Source of the DNA: Ginsengibacter hankyongi | Lineage (GTDB): Bacteria > Bacteroidota > Bacteroidia > Chitinophagales > Chitinophagaceae | Direction of reading: 5' to 3' | Length of the DNA stretch: 64,000 nucleotides | Assembly (NCBI RefSeq): GCF_008710285.1 | Contig: NZ_VYQF01000009.1 | Span: 82,465 to 146,464, forward strand | Position numbers and translations under genes: made by a program | Shown here: piece after piece, positions 1-9,727 of the stretch | Layout: the number at the start of each line of letters is the position of its first letter | Numbering within the stretch: the stretch's first letter is position 1 | Notes under the pieces: model-generated | Databases searched by the model: none | What the model was told of the DNA's origin: nothing | What the model saw: only the letters and a program-made list of their open reading frames with translations

Positions 1-674
1 ATACCCGTTTTCTTAGGATAAAAAACTGCAGGTCTTGCGTTGATCTCAACTAATTCTTTGTTAGGATCAGCATTATGAAAATTAGCCCATACCGTAGTTG
101 TTTTGCTATCGCTTTTACAATACCATTGGTACACTGAACCCTCCTGATCCTGTGCTCCTTTTAATGGTTGAGGATTAAAAATTTTTTCCAGTGAATCGAT
201 CTCATAAAATGATTTCCCGTTCAGGTACACCTCCCCGGTATGATGAACCCTACCTAAATCAAGGAACCAGTCACCACCGATAATCTCGCGGTAGGGATTG
301 TAATCACCAAACATGGCATTATTAAGTATTACCTTCCAAACTCCTTCGCCTGCCTTTTTCCATCCTTTAATAACTTCTGATCCGGTTATAATAACCTTCA
401 CTCCATCTGCTGCACGATATAGAATCCTGTTGAGATCGTTTATCCCACCGTATTTTGGATCTACCCATTCACGATACGTTCCTTCATGAACCGTAATTGT
501 ATCTCCCGCCCTTGCGACCCTACTGGCTGCCATTATTGTTTTAAAGGGATGCCCCATCGAACCATCTGCGTCATCACTGCCATTTTTTGATACATGATAC
601 TCCCTGGCAGCTACATTCAAACTGGTCAGCATAAGAAAGAATAAAATTACCAATACGGTTATAATTTTATTCAT
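1..674 (-). CDS. Secreted right-handed beta-helix-type protein, 3' part beyond left edge
   Basis: About 224 residues of an N-terminal part are visible; the rest lies beyond base 1. The start at 674 gives a clear signal peptide (MNKIITVLVILFFLMLTSLN, cleavage near VAAR). An in-frame ATG at 701 would add nine residues (MKKNLIQNK) and cannot be excluded. After the signal come YHVSKNGSDDADGS, HPFKTI and AGDTITVHEGTYREWV, the usual opening of DUF1565 or parallel beta-helix proteins, a fold used by many polysaccharide lyases and some glycosidases. It is the most downstream visible member of the minus-strand PUL, so a periplasmic or surface role in glycan breakdown is likely. The catalytic part is not visible, so lyase versus hydrolase cannot be decided. 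Confidence 0.8.
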   Translation of the reverse strand, partial: MNKIITVLVILFFLMLTSLNVAAREYHVSKNGSDDADGSMGHPFKTIMAASRVARAGDTITVHEGTYREWVDPKYGGINDLNRILYRAADGVKVIITGSEVIKGWKKAGEGVWKVILNNAMFGDYNPYREIIGGDWFLDLGRVHHTGEVYLNGKSFYEIDSLEKIFNPQPLKGAQDQEGSVYQWYCKSDSKTTTVWANFHNADPNKELVEINARPAVFYPKKTG

Positions 675-774
675 TTTATTTTGGATTAAGTTCTTTTTCA
701 TTACAATCTCTAATTTGCCTAATTAGTTATAACAGTACAAGAAAATCATCAAATGCTAATTATTATTATTTCTG

Positions 775-2685
775 TTACTTTTCCATCAATTCAACATTAG
801 GATTTTTAATATAGCCTTCTTCTATCATAGAGATCAAGCCAAGCAACCCACCCCAGTGATAAAACAAATCACAATTCCTCACATCATCGCATTCACCCGT
901 TTTAGCATTATAATTTTCGCAGACATATCCATTTTTTTGCCATTGTTCCAGAAAAAGATCTTTTGATTTTTGTACTAAATCCTTTTGTGCGCTTTTAAGA
1001 TTATAATTCCTAAGGCCGAGATATACCAGAAAATTCATAGGCGCCCAAACTCTCCCGCGCCAGTAATCGTTTTCATAACCCGGACCATTAAACGCAATTG
1101 AGGGTAACATATATTTACCCCAAAATTCATCCGGGTTATAAAAATGTTCCTTTATCATTCTTTCAGCTTTTTTTTGGGTAGGAACTTTTGCAAGTAATGG
1201 ATAGAAATTAGTCGGCGAAATTTCATTACTGAATTCACCGTTATCCAGTCGCTTATTCAGATAGATTCCCTTTTTTTCGCTCCACAACTTCTTAAGATTG
1301 TTACGGTATTTTAGTGCTCTGCCAGTGAGTTCTTTTTGCACTTCAGGTTTGTCCAATATTCCTGCAATATCACTAAGCGCATCACAATCCATTATGTAAA
1401 GACTCATGAGTCCAACATCTGCCAGTTCTAGGTGATTTGCAACAGTGTCAAAAGGTATGCTATCATACATCGGGGAATTATCAAGACCTGATTCCAGAGC
1501 GGCACCAAACCTGGAATGCGCATTCTTATCAAAGTTTCTCAGGTAAGGCTCAAATGGAGATGACCCCCAGCCCAAAAAGCCATCCTTATCTCTGTTCTTG
1601 GGCCACCACCGATTCCATGTTAATAGTTTTGGGAAAACCTCACGGAGAAACCACTTTTCCCTGTAATGTCGGTAAATTTCCCTTACCACGAATGATCCTA
1701 CCGGTGGTTGCGATCTGTCATTGGTTTTAATCCCCATAGAAGCACTCAAATTAGGAACAAATCCTGAGCCGGTGATAGCATTTGTAATTTCAATGGCATT
1801 CGCGTAGGCAAGATCTTTATTGTCTAACGAATGCATATATGCTGCAAAATAATTATCCCAGCAAAATATCACAAAACCTCCCCGGTAAGTATTCCATAAA
1901 CGACTTACTGTTGTCAATTCACGTTGTCCTTCGGGGTCATAGATCATGTCCCATGCTAAAACATTTTGCATAGCATGATATACTTCCTCGCTCTCCCCAT
2001 ACTTGTGTTTACTTTGCTCATAGCGTGTTTTGGCAACTTTTATCCGCTCTTCAATTTCTTCAACAGACAAATTTGGCATCGTCGTTAAAGCAATTATGGA
2101 TTGTGCAGAAAAAGCCAGATGTGGTGAAGTTGAGTCTTTGTGTCTTAACTGCTGCCCATTTGCAGTAAGTGTAATTTTACCGGATGGTAATTTAAAAATT
2201 ATTTGATTGCTGTCTATGCTTATGTTTCCTTCTCTTTTCCACCATATTTTTCGGGGATTTATCCACACCTCACCATTGCTATTCATATTAACCGGCGTTA
2301 GCAAAAAACATATATCCCGACCACGGGAACATGACTGAATCCTTAATTTGATATTCTTCCATTCGATAATTAATTCCGTATATGAACCGTCATAGGAATG
2401 TGCCAGCGGCAATATCGTCTCTGCTTCCTTGCCCTTTTTCCCCATTAATGCTTCTTTTAATATTGCCCCATTTTTATCTTTTAAATAAAAATCTATTGCA
2501 ATAGCTTCAGGAAGCAAAACATGTGATAAAACGCTATTCGTATTCCATGTATTCCATCCCCGGTCAAGTTCAGATTTCAATTGTATGTATTCCGTTCCTG
2601 TATAATCGGAATTATATTTTTTTTGAGCGTTGGTGTCCAAATAATTCAGCAGTAACAGTAGTAGTAAATGAATTTTTATTTTCAT
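775..2685 (-). CDS. GH63/MGH1-like (alpha/alpha)6 glycoside hydrolase, paralogue 1
   Basis: 636 residues with a hydrophobic leader (MKIKIHLLLLLLLNYLDTNA) predicting export. An N-terminal beta domain carries GWNTWNTNSVLSHVLLP (about 43-59), shared by all three paralogues. The (alpha/alpha)6 part follows: WDNYFAAY (W276, D277), ESGLDNSP with D402, YWRGRVWAP, then ENYN near 597 and FYHWGGLLG at the end. In GH63 and mannosylglycerate hydrolase relatives the Asp of ESGxDN is the general acid and the Glu of ENY the base; both are present, so it should be active. Substrate is unknown; the family includes alpha-glucosidases and alpha-mannosidases acting on short glycosides. It is the most diverged of the three copies and lies downstream of the sulfatase. 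Confidence 0.82.
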   Translation of the reverse strand: MKIKIHLLLLLLLNYLDTNAQKKYNSDYTGTEYIQLKSELDRGWNTWNTNSVLSHVLLPEAIAIDFYLKDKNGAILKEALMGKKGKEAETILPLAHSYDGSYTELIIEWKNIKLRIQSCSRGRDICFLLTPVNMNSNGEVWINPRKIWWKREGNISIDSNQIIFKLPSGKITLTANGQQLRHKDSTSPHLAFSAQSIIALTTMPNLSVEEIEERIKVAKTRYEQSKHKYGESEEVYHAMQNVLAWDMIYDPEGQRELTTVSRLWNTYRGGFVIFCWDNYFAAYMHSLDNKDLAYANAIEITNAITGSGFVPNLSASMGIKTNDRSQPPVGSFVVREIYRHYREKWFLREVFPKLLTWNRWWPKNRDKDGFLGWGSSPFEPYLRNFDKNAHSRFGAALESGLDNSPMYDSIPFDTVANHLELADVGLMSLYIMDCDALSDIAGILDKPEVQKELTGRALKYRNNLKKLWSEKKGIYLNKRLDNGEFSNEISPTNFYPLLAKVPTQKKAERMIKEHFYNPDEFWGKYMLPSIAFNGPGYENDYWRGRVWAPMNFLVYLGLRNYNLKSAQKDLVQKSKDLFLEQWQKNGYVCENYNAKTGECDDVRNCDLFYHWGGLLGLISMIEEGYIKNPNVELMEK

Positions 2686-2758
2686 CCGGGTTACTTTTTA
2701 TATTAAATTATGATTGATTCTTTTTAAAGGAATACATTAAATGACTTGATGGATTTTC

Positions 2759-4195
2759 TCATTTAATAATCGGTTCCGGAGATTCCACATAAAGTGTTTT
2801 TCTGACTTCTGGCCCTTTGTTGGTCCATTCTCCAAGTTCCCTTTTTTCTTTTTCTGCTAATTTGAGGATCTCAGCAACTATATCAGGATGTTTTTCTGAT
2901 ACATCATTACTTTCTCCTGGATCTTCACGTAAATTGTATAATTCGATGTGATCTGAAAAATCAGCTATATGATAGGTGCTCTTCAATATATTCTGCTGTT
3001 CTTCTTTTGAAAACCGCCCCAGTAAACTAAGTTTCCAATCGCCATATCTCACTGCCTGGAGATATCCGACATGCCAGTAGTAAAACGGACGGGCTTCCCT
3101 TTTTGCATCAGGATGAAACAAATAATCTGAAATGTCATTGCCATCCCTTCTTACATTGTCGTTAAACTGAAAATTTGCTAATGCCGCGAATGTCGGGTAG
3201 AGATCCAGAACAGATGCCGGAGCATTACATGTAGCACCGGGATGTATTTTCCCCGGCCACCAGGCAATACATGGGACACGAATACCTCCCTCATAAACCT
3301 GGCCTTTTCTGCCTTTAAGGACTCCGTTATTTGCCCCCCAACGTGGTGCTCCGCCATTATCGGAAGTAAAAATCACCAAAGTATTTTTAGCGATTCCCTC
3401 CTTTTTAAGACACTCTAATATTCTTCCAGTCGACCAGCTTATTTCAGCTATACTCGCCCCATAACTCTCTTTCGGATTAATAGTCTTCAGGTGAAACTGT
3501 TCCCGAGCGGCAACAGGATTATGCGGCATCGTATGCGCAAAATATAAAAAGAATGGATGATCCTTGTTTTGACCGATCCATTTTATAGCTTCGGCGGTGT
3601 ACCGCTTTGTAATCGTTGACAAGTCACTTTGGCTATCTTCATTTATTTCATCTATAACCTTTTCATTCTGCATCAATGGCAAAAGCGGAATCTTATTTTT
3701 TCTGATCCCCATGTCATTGGAATAGGGCAGCCCAAACCAATAATCAAATCCATTGTTTACAGGTAGAAACACAGGTTGGTCACCTAAATGCCATTTGCCA
3801 ATAATAGCAGTAGCATATCCTGCTTTTTTCAACATCTCGGGTAAAATAGTTTCCGCTGGATTTATACCCTTTTGCGACTTAGGAAAAAGCACCCATTGAT
3901 TTTCGGCATCTAGATCCAGATCAACCCGACGGGCATAACAACCGGTCATTAATCCTGCCCGCGAAGGTGTGCAAACGGGTGCCCCTGCATAAAAATCGGT
4001 AAATCTGAGACCTTCCACGGCCATTTTATCGATTTCAGGAGTCTGGTTCCATACCGAGCCGTAAGACGACAAGTCACCATAGCCGAGGTCATCGCAAAAA
4101 ATTAAAATAATATTAGGTGGTGTAGTTTTATCTCCGGCAAGTGAATCTAGAGTAACACTCAAAAAAGCAAATGCTAACATTAATGCATTTCTCAT
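2759..4195 (-). CDS. Secreted S1-family sulfatase (arylsulfatase type)
   Basis: 478 residues with a signal peptide (MRNALMLAFAFLSVTLDSLA). The metal site DDLGYGD begins at D35-D36. The formylglycine signature CTPSRAGLMTG is intact with Cys75 as the residue converted to formylglycine. GKWHLGD (K134, H136), H221 and TSDNGG (D279, N280) supply the remaining active-site residues. Length is normal. It should remove sulfate esters from a glycan in the periplasm, implying that the substrate of this PUL is sulfated, at least in part. No formylglycine-generating enzyme or anaerobic sulfatase-maturating enzyme is encoded in the window, so maturation must rely on a gene elsewhere. Which carbon or sugar it desulfates cannot be read from the sequence. 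Confidence 0.92.
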   Translation of the reverse strand: MRNALMLAFAFLSVTLDSLAGDKTTPPNIILIFCDDLGYGDLSSYGSVWNQTPEIDKMAVEGLRFTDFYAGAPVCTPSRAGLMTGCYARRVDLDLDAENQWVLFPKSQKGINPAETILPEMLKKAGYATAIIGKWHLGDQPVFLPVNNGFDYWFGLPYSNDMGIRKNKIPLLPLMQNEKVIDEINEDSQSDLSTITKRYTAEAIKWIGQNKDHPFFLYFAHTMPHNPVAAREQFHLKTINPKESYGASIAEISWSTGRILECLKKEGIAKNTLVIFTSDNGGAPRWGANNGVLKGRKGQVYEGGIRVPCIAWWPGKIHPGATCNAPASVLDLYPTFAALANFQFNDNVRRDGNDISDYLFHPDAKREARPFYYWHVGYLQAVRYGDWKLSLLGRFSKEEQQNILKSTYHIADFSDHIELYNLREDPGESNDVSEKHPDIVAEILKLAEKEKRELGEWTNKGPEVRKTLYVESPEPIIK

Positions 4196-4389
4196 AATTT
4201 AATAATTTAAATATTTAAAAACATTTTATTAGGCAGTGACTTCCAAAATTCATTTTGGTACTGAATTTCCAGAAGATATTGTAGTTTGAATAATTTTTTT
4301 ATCATGTTTGTTCGGTCTTCATTATTTGCTGTTTTTGTCAGGAATTATCAAACATGGATGATCATTTTAATTTTTCAGCCAACCGTATT

Positions 4390-5130
4390 TTAATATTTAT
4401 AGAATGCCCTTTTAATAGTTTTTGCAGCGAGTTCCGGCTTATCTTCAGCTATTGAAATAGATGCTGCGATTAATCCACTATTACAAACCTGGTTCCAGTT
4501 ATTATAACCATTTATCAACCACGTATTTCTTTTATCGCCACCATATTCCTCCCAGCTAGGATAAATACCTTTTTCGATCAAAGCATTTTTTGCCTTTTTA
4601 ATCGTTGATGCAGGTAGATTATCAAGTGTCCAGTCCAACGCAAACGAAATCGCCATGGAAATTTCTGCAACATCTAAATAAACAGGTGGATTCCAGTCCG
4701 AAAAATTGCAGGTTGCAAGCACCTCCTGGTTGATACGGTCAAGAATAATGTGATTTTTTTCCACTAAATACACCAAACCCAGCATGTTTATCCTGCGAAG
4801 TAATTCCCTGGAAACATCCAGCATAGAATTGGTGGTTTTAATTCTCTTTATTACCGGGGTATCAAGAATTTTGTATGCAGCAAGACGCACTGCCTCATAC
4901 ATATTAGCAATAACCGGATCTGATTTTATTTTTCCTTTAAGCTCTTCAATTAATTGTTTGTTGTAAATCAGCCGGGGTTTGGATTGTTTCAGATTTTCTT
5001 TGATGTATGACTCCGAAAAAGGATTTTGAAGGGGTGGTATCATTATATCCTTTTCCTGGGCTAAACTGGAATTTGTCGCAAAAATTAACAGAGAGCCAGT
5101 CAAACTTAATAAGGTCATTAATTTATTCAT
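4390..5130 (-). pseudogene. C-terminally truncated heparinase II/III-like polysaccharide lyase
   Basis: An intact start and signal peptide (MNKLMTLLSLTGSLLIFATNSSLA) lead into 246 residues of the alpha-toroid half of a heparinase II/III or alginate-lyase-like protein. The landmark NNWNQVCNSGLIAA, then a helix with EDKPELAAKTIKRAF, is typical of the point halfway through the toroid. The frame then ends abruptly at YKY-stop. Family members run to about 600-700 residues with a C-terminal beta-sandwich that completes the active site. None of that half is found in the 190 bases downstream in any frame I read. The gene is therefore broken, probably by deletion, and unlikely to make an active lyase. 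Confidence 0.75.
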
Positions 5131-5211
5131 TGTATTTTATTTATGAACCAATACTGCTATTGAACAATAGATTTATTTTAAACAGTAGTAAATTATTTAT
5201 TATGATTTTTT

Positions 5212-5620
5212 AGTTTCAGTTCGTATTTTTTAGTCAGCCGATTCAGTTTGAAGAACCTGTGCCTTTCTTTGTGCCATCTCTCTAGTAGGAACTCCAGCTG
5301 CAAGTGGAATCCAGCTGCCAATTGTTAGCCACAGGGATTTTCTCCATGGTTTCCTTTTTTACTGACAAAAAAGTCACCGCGTGCTCATCCCACATATAAG
5401 TTCTCATAGCCTGCACTGCCTTATCAATAAATACTTGCCTCCGTGCTGCCATTTCAGTTTCTCCAGCCAGCTTCGCTAATCTAACCAAACTTTTCTCGCC
5501 CATAATGAGGTAGGACGTATTTCCTGTTACCCAAAACATTGCCATACCATGCCCCTTCATTTTCTGCTTCCCATGCCGGAACCACATAACTAATTATTTA
5601 ATTTTCAAAATAAAAACCCT
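5212..5620 (-). pseudogene. Fragment of a fourth MGH1-like (alpha/alpha)6 hydrolase, frameshifted
   Basis: The minus strand from about 5587 reads as a helical segment with YLIMGEKSLVRLAKLAGE, then MRTYMWDEHAVTFLSVKK and EKIPVA, resembling the late toroid of GH63/MGH1-like proteins. At IPVA the frame breaks near 5325. Dropping one A from the GCTAACAATTGG stretch restores TIGSWIPLAAGVPTREMAQ followed by RKAQVLQTESAD and a TAA at about 5212. The fragment begins without a recognisable start and lacks the N-terminal domain and the ESGxDN segment. It is not a close copy of the three intact paralogues beside it; it looks like a more distant member of the same fold. The frame shift and missing ends mark it as a relic. 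Confidence 0.65.
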
Positions 5621-5715
5621 GCAATTTGCGGAAAACCCTCACGAAACAAATATTCAATAGGAAAAACAGGCTTTTATTTTCATAATATAGATCTCATAAA
5701 ATCTATAGTGAAAAT

Positions 5716-7650
5716 TTAATTTTTAGCTTCCAATGGCAACTCCGGAGCTGGCACATAACCTTTATCCATAATATCAATAAATCCTAACAGAGCTCCCCAA
5801 TGATAGAATGGATCACTCATCCCTGAATCATTCCCTTCACCAGATGTTGCGTTGTAATTTTCATAAATATGGTGCTCTCCTAACCAGGATTTCAAAAGCA
5901 GGTTTTTCGATTTTTCAACCATATCCTTTCTTGCATTGGGCAGTTGATAATTTCTCATGCCCAGATATACCAGGAAATCCATCGGGGCCCAAATCCTTCC
6001 TCTCCAATATTTGTTATCTTTAAATGCGGGATCATTTCTGGTAATAGAAGGCATAATGAATTGACCCCAGAATTCCTGTGGATTATAAAAATGTTCTTTG
6101 ATCATTCTTTCTGCCTGCTTATGAGTAGGCACTTTAACAAGTAGCGGATAAAACAAGGTTGGAGATAAACGATAACTGAATTTGCCGGTTATAAGATTCT
6201 TATTCAGGTACAGACCAAATTGATCATCCCAAAGAGTTCTTAGTTTCTTTGAATACTTATCGGCTCTTTGGGTTAACTCTTTTACTATTGCGGTTTTTCC
6301 TAAGGCATTAGCGATTTCAGAAAGACTTTGGCAATCTGTAATGTATAAGCTCATTAATCCAACATCTGCCTGCATCAAACGATGTCTTGTACTATCAAAA
6401 ACCGCATCATCCCACATAGGTGAATTGTCTAAGCCCGACTCCCATTGTGCTCCCTTTTTTGTGCCAATTCCCTTAATAAGAAAGGGCGATATTTTACCGT
6501 AAACATAGGGATCTGATCCCCAACATAAGTATCCATTGATATCACGATTGTTTGCCCACCAGCGATTCCAGCTTAACAGTTCGTCGAATACTTCTTTAAG
6601 AAACCATTTTTCATGATACTTCTTATAAATCTCATTCACGATTAATGAACCAACTGGCGGCTCAGAACGATCTTCACTTTTATTTTTTGATGATCCAAAA
6701 TTTGGAACAAAGCCCCTTTTTGTAATCTCCTTTGTAATGGCAATTGCATTGGAATAAGCGAGGTCTTTGTTATCCAACGATAACATATATGCAGCAAAAT
6801 AGTTATCCCATTCAAACAAAACCCATCCCTGCCACCCAACACACCAGTTGCGGCTGACCGGAGTGAGCAGACGGTTATTTGCGGGATCGTAAACTGTATT
6901 CCAGGCTAATACCGTTTGCATCGCATTATACTCTTCTGAAGCTTCTTTATATTTTGATTTTTCCGCCGTAAATTTTTTCTCTGACACTTTCATAATACTT
7001 TCAATATCTGCAGCAGATTTAGATTTATCAGTACTAAGAGCGATATCATGATCAAGCGAAAAAATTATTCTAGTATCCGACGTTGAATAATTTCCTCCGG
7101 CTACTTTTATCCTAATTTCACCTGATGGTGTATTTGCAATGATGATACCATCACTCATTTTTATTTTTCCTTTCCTTCCCCATAACATCTGCGGATCTAT
7201 TATCAGCGAATCCATGTTTGAGAAATTGACTGGAGTTATTAATAAGAATAAATCATTTTTTTCAGCGGCACTTTGTACACGAACATTTATATGTTGCCAC
7301 TCAACAGTTAAGTCGGTATATGATCCATCGTAGCAATGAGGTCCTGGAACAACATGTTCTTTTGTACCATAATCTTCCCTGCCAATTAAGGCTTCCTTTA
7401 GTGTATCTCCTTTTTGATGATTTACTAACTGTACATTAATAGCAAAACCTTCCGGCAATAATACATGAGACAAAACACTATTGGTATTCCATGTATTCCA
7501 TCCTTTGCAAAGATGTGCATTCAATTGCCTCATTTGTATTACATTCCTCTCTTGATCGGATATCTGCTGGGCCTGTAGGTAAGTGTTGAAAATGAAACTT
7601 GAAAGTACGGCAGCGATCAAAAATTTAATTTTCATCTTGTTTCTATTCAT
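5716..7650 (-). CDS. GH63/MGH1-like (alpha/alpha)6 glycoside hydrolase, paralogue 2
   Basis: 644 residues; the start at 7650 (MNRNKMKIKFLIAAV) or the ATG five codons in both give an exported leader ending near LQAQ. It shares the whole architecture of its neighbours: GWNTWNTNSVLSHVLLPEGF, GREDYGTKEHVVPGPH, WDNYFAAYMLSLDNKDLAY, RSEPPVGS, WESGLDNSPMWDD, ADVGLMSLYITDC, YWRGRIWAPMDF and YENYNATSGEGNDSG. The Asp of SGLDN and the Glu of ENY are the expected acid/base pair of the GH63 fold. It is closest to paralogue 3, with long identical stretches, which points to a recent tandem duplication. It probably cleaves an oligosaccharide in the periplasm; linkage and sugar are unknown. Confidence 0.83.
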   Translation of the reverse strand: MNRNKMKIKFLIAAVLSSFIFNTYLQAQQISDQERNVIQMRQLNAHLCKGWNTWNTNSVLSHVLLPEGFAINVQLVNHQKGDTLKEALIGREDYGTKEHVVPGPHCYDGSYTDLTVEWQHINVRVQSAAEKNDLFLLITPVNFSNMDSLIIDPQMLWGRKGKIKMSDGIIIANTPSGEIRIKVAGGNYSTSDTRIIFSLDHDIALSTDKSKSAADIESIMKVSEKKFTAEKSKYKEASEEYNAMQTVLAWNTVYDPANNRLLTPVSRNWCVGWQGWVLFEWDNYFAAYMLSLDNKDLAYSNAIAITKEITKRGFVPNFGSSKNKSEDRSEPPVGSLIVNEIYKKYHEKWFLKEVFDELLSWNRWWANNRDINGYLCWGSDPYVYGKISPFLIKGIGTKKGAQWESGLDNSPMWDDAVFDSTRHRLMQADVGLMSLYITDCQSLSEIANALGKTAIVKELTQRADKYSKKLRTLWDDQFGLYLNKNLITGKFSYRLSPTLFYPLLVKVPTHKQAERMIKEHFYNPQEFWGQFIMPSITRNDPAFKDNKYWRGRIWAPMDFLVYLGMRNYQLPNARKDMVEKSKNLLLKSWLGEHHIYENYNATSGEGNDSGMSDPFYHWGALLGFIDIMDKGYVPAPELPLEAKN

Positions 7651-7701
7651 TTGAGTTTAATTATTAAATAATTCAGGATACTTTCTTTTTATTATTTCCT
7701 C

Positions 7702-7779
7702 TCATCCGGGGTGATCGTTTATTCTAAGTTTAGGAAGTTTCAATGCTCCTTTTATTTTTGCCAGCTGCATAAAGAACTT
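7702..7779 (-). pseudogene. 78-bp relic of a second GH20 beta-hexosaminidase gene
   Basis: In the gap between paralogues 2 and 3 the minus strand reads MQLAKIKGALKLPKLRINDHPG followed by a stop at 7702 (first 20 residues MQLAKIKGALKLPKLRINDH). The intact GH20 gene at 9841-11433 has SLELPKLRINDYPRF at its domain junction, and the DNA matches closely over CGTTTATTCT-AGTTTAGG. This is what is left of a second GH20 copy that sat between two MGH1-like genes, mirroring the order of the intact pair. The GH20 plus MGH1-like genes were therefore duplicated as a module and one GH20 copy was lost. Confidence 0.6.
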
Positions 7780-7822
7780 CCTGAGAATATTTACTATTAA
7801 TTATTATAAATGATTATTAAGA

Positions 7823-9727
7823 TCAAGGAGGGAATACATATCCCTTTTCAATAAGATTTATAAAACCTAATAGTGCTCCCCAGTGATAAAAAGCATCACT
7901 CCATTTTCTTGCATCATCGTCTCCACGCCCTGTTTCAGCGCTGTAATTTTCATAGACATGATTCTCTCCTGCCCATGATTTCAACAGCAGGTTTTTCGAT
8001 TTCACTACCATATCCTTTCTTGCCCCGGGTAAATCATAATTTCGAATACCCAGATATACCAGGAAATTCAATGGTGCCCATATTCTTCCTCTCCAGTAAT
8101 GGTTATCCTTATATGCCGGATCATTTCGTGCTATGGAAGGCATAATGTATTGACCCCAGAATTCCTTCGCACTATAAAAATGTTCTTTAATCATTCTTTC
8201 TGCTTGCTTTTGTGAAGGCACTTTTGAGAGAAGCGGGTAAAATAAGGTGGGTGATAACCTGTAACTGAATTTTCCTGTTACCAGGTCTTTATTAAGATAA
8301 AGCCCAAATGTATCATTCCATAGTGTTTTCAATTTCCTGGAATACCTTTCTGCTCTTTCATTTAACTCTTGCTCTATCGCTGTTTTACCCAGAACTCTGG
8401 CAATCTTTGATAAACTTTGACAATCTGCAATATAAAGGCTCATTAAGCCAACATCAGCCAGCATCATACGATGATTAGCAGTATCAAAAACTGCATCATC
8501 CCACATAGGAGAATTATCCATCCCTGATTCCCATTTGGCTGCCTTCATCTTTCCCGATTCAGTGGCGGAGCGGGATTTATTAGTGCCATAGTCATATGGA
8601 TCCGTGCCGTAAACCAAATACCCGTCAATATCACGGTTTGCAGATCGCCAACGGTTCCAACTTAGCAATTCATCGAACACTTCCCGTAAAAACCACTTTT
8701 CAGGGAATCTTTTATAAATTGCCAGAACGGCAATAGCCCCAACTGGCGGTTCTGTACGATCCTCACTCTTATGTCCTGGCTGTGAGTTATTGGGTATAAA
8801 TCCTTTTTTAGTAATCTCTTTTGTGATTGCAATTGCATTGGCGTATGCCAAATCTTTATTGTCTAGTGATAGCATGTATGCTGCGAAATAGGTATCCCAA
8901 TCAAACAACACCCAGCCACCATCCGGAGCTGCCCAGTTTCGGCTTACCGGTGTAATTGCTCTTTTATTGATGGGATCGTAAATGGTATTCCATGCCAATA
9001 CCGTTTGCATTGCGTTGTACTCTTCTGACAATTCTTTATAACCCGATTTTACTGCAGTGAATTTCTTCTTTGAATCATTAATAATCCTTTCAACATCTTC
9101 TGCTGACCTGGATTGATCAGAGCAAAGAGCGATAACATGATCCAGTGAAAAAGTCATAACACTATCTGATATAGAATACTTACCTCCTGCTACTTTAATT
9201 TTTATTTCACCGGAAGGTGTATGAACCGTGATCCTATCTGGCATAACCGTAATTTGTCCTTTCTTTCCCCACAACATTTTTGGATATACGATTAGAGAAT
9301 CACTTCGTGAATGTTTTACCGGACTTATCAATAAAAAGAACGCATTTTTTTTGGTCGCACTTTGAACACGAATAATAATATTTTTCCACTCTGCAGTGAG
9401 ATCGGTGTACGATCCATCGTAGGCATGAGGCCCGGGAACAACATGCTCTTTTGTACCATAATCTTCCCTGCCAATTAAGGCTTCCTTTAGTGTATCACTT
9501 TGTTGATGATTTAGTAGTCGCAGATCGATCGCAAAACCTGCGGGTAATAATACATGAGATAATACACTGTTGGTATACCACGTATTCCATCCTGTTGCAA
9601 GACGGTTATTTAATTTTATCAATTGTTTTGCAGCATTACCATCTTTAATTGAATTTTTTTGAGCAATCAAATTATTATTTAAAAAGAAAAATGAGATCAG
9701 GACGGGGATCAGAAATTTAATTTTCAT
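7823..9727 (-). CDS. GH63/MGH1-like (alpha/alpha)6 glycoside hydrolase, paralogue 3
   Basis: The frame opens at 9820, but the start at 9727 (MKIKFLIPVLISFFFLNNNL) is preferred because it begins a signal peptide that aligns with the starts of paralogues 1 and 2; the 31 residues before it have no counterpart. This gives 634 residues. Conserved landmarks: GWNTWYTNSVLSHVLLPAGF, GREDYGTKEHVVPGPHAYDG, WDTYFAAYMLSLDNKDLAY, RTEPPVGAIAV, WESGMDNSPMWDD, YWRGRIWAPLNF, YENYSAETGRGDDD and FYHWGALLGF. The acid/base pair (Asp in SGMDN, Glu in ENY) is kept. It lies directly downstream of the GH20 gene, with a 113-bp gap, and is probably co-transcribed with it. Exact substrate is unknown. Confidence 0.83.
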   Translation of the reverse strand: MKIKFLIPVLISFFFLNNNLIAQKNSIKDGNAAKQLIKLNNRLATGWNTWYTNSVLSHVLLPAGFAIDLRLLNHQQSDTLKEALIGREDYGTKEHVVPGPHAYDGSYTDLTAEWKNIIIRVQSATKKNAFFLLISPVKHSRSDSLIVYPKMLWGKKGQITVMPDRITVHTPSGEIKIKVAGGKYSISDSVMTFSLDHVIALCSDQSRSAEDVERIINDSKKKFTAVKSGYKELSEEYNAMQTVLAWNTIYDPINKRAITPVSRNWAAPDGGWVLFDWDTYFAAYMLSLDNKDLAYANAIAITKEITKKGFIPNNSQPGHKSEDRTEPPVGAIAVLAIYKRFPEKWFLREVFDELLSWNRWRSANRDIDGYLVYGTDPYDYGTNKSRSATESGKMKAAKWESGMDNSPMWDDAVFDTANHRMMLADVGLMSLYIADCQSLSKIARVLGKTAIEQELNERAERYSRKLKTLWNDTFGLYLNKDLVTGKFSYRLSPTLFYPLLSKVPSQKQAERMIKEHFYSAKEFWGQYIMPSIARNDPAYKDNHYWRGRIWAPLNFLVYLGIRNYDLPGARKDMVVKSKNLLLKSWAGENHVYENYSAETGRGDDDARKWSDAFYHWGALLGFINLIEKGYVFPP

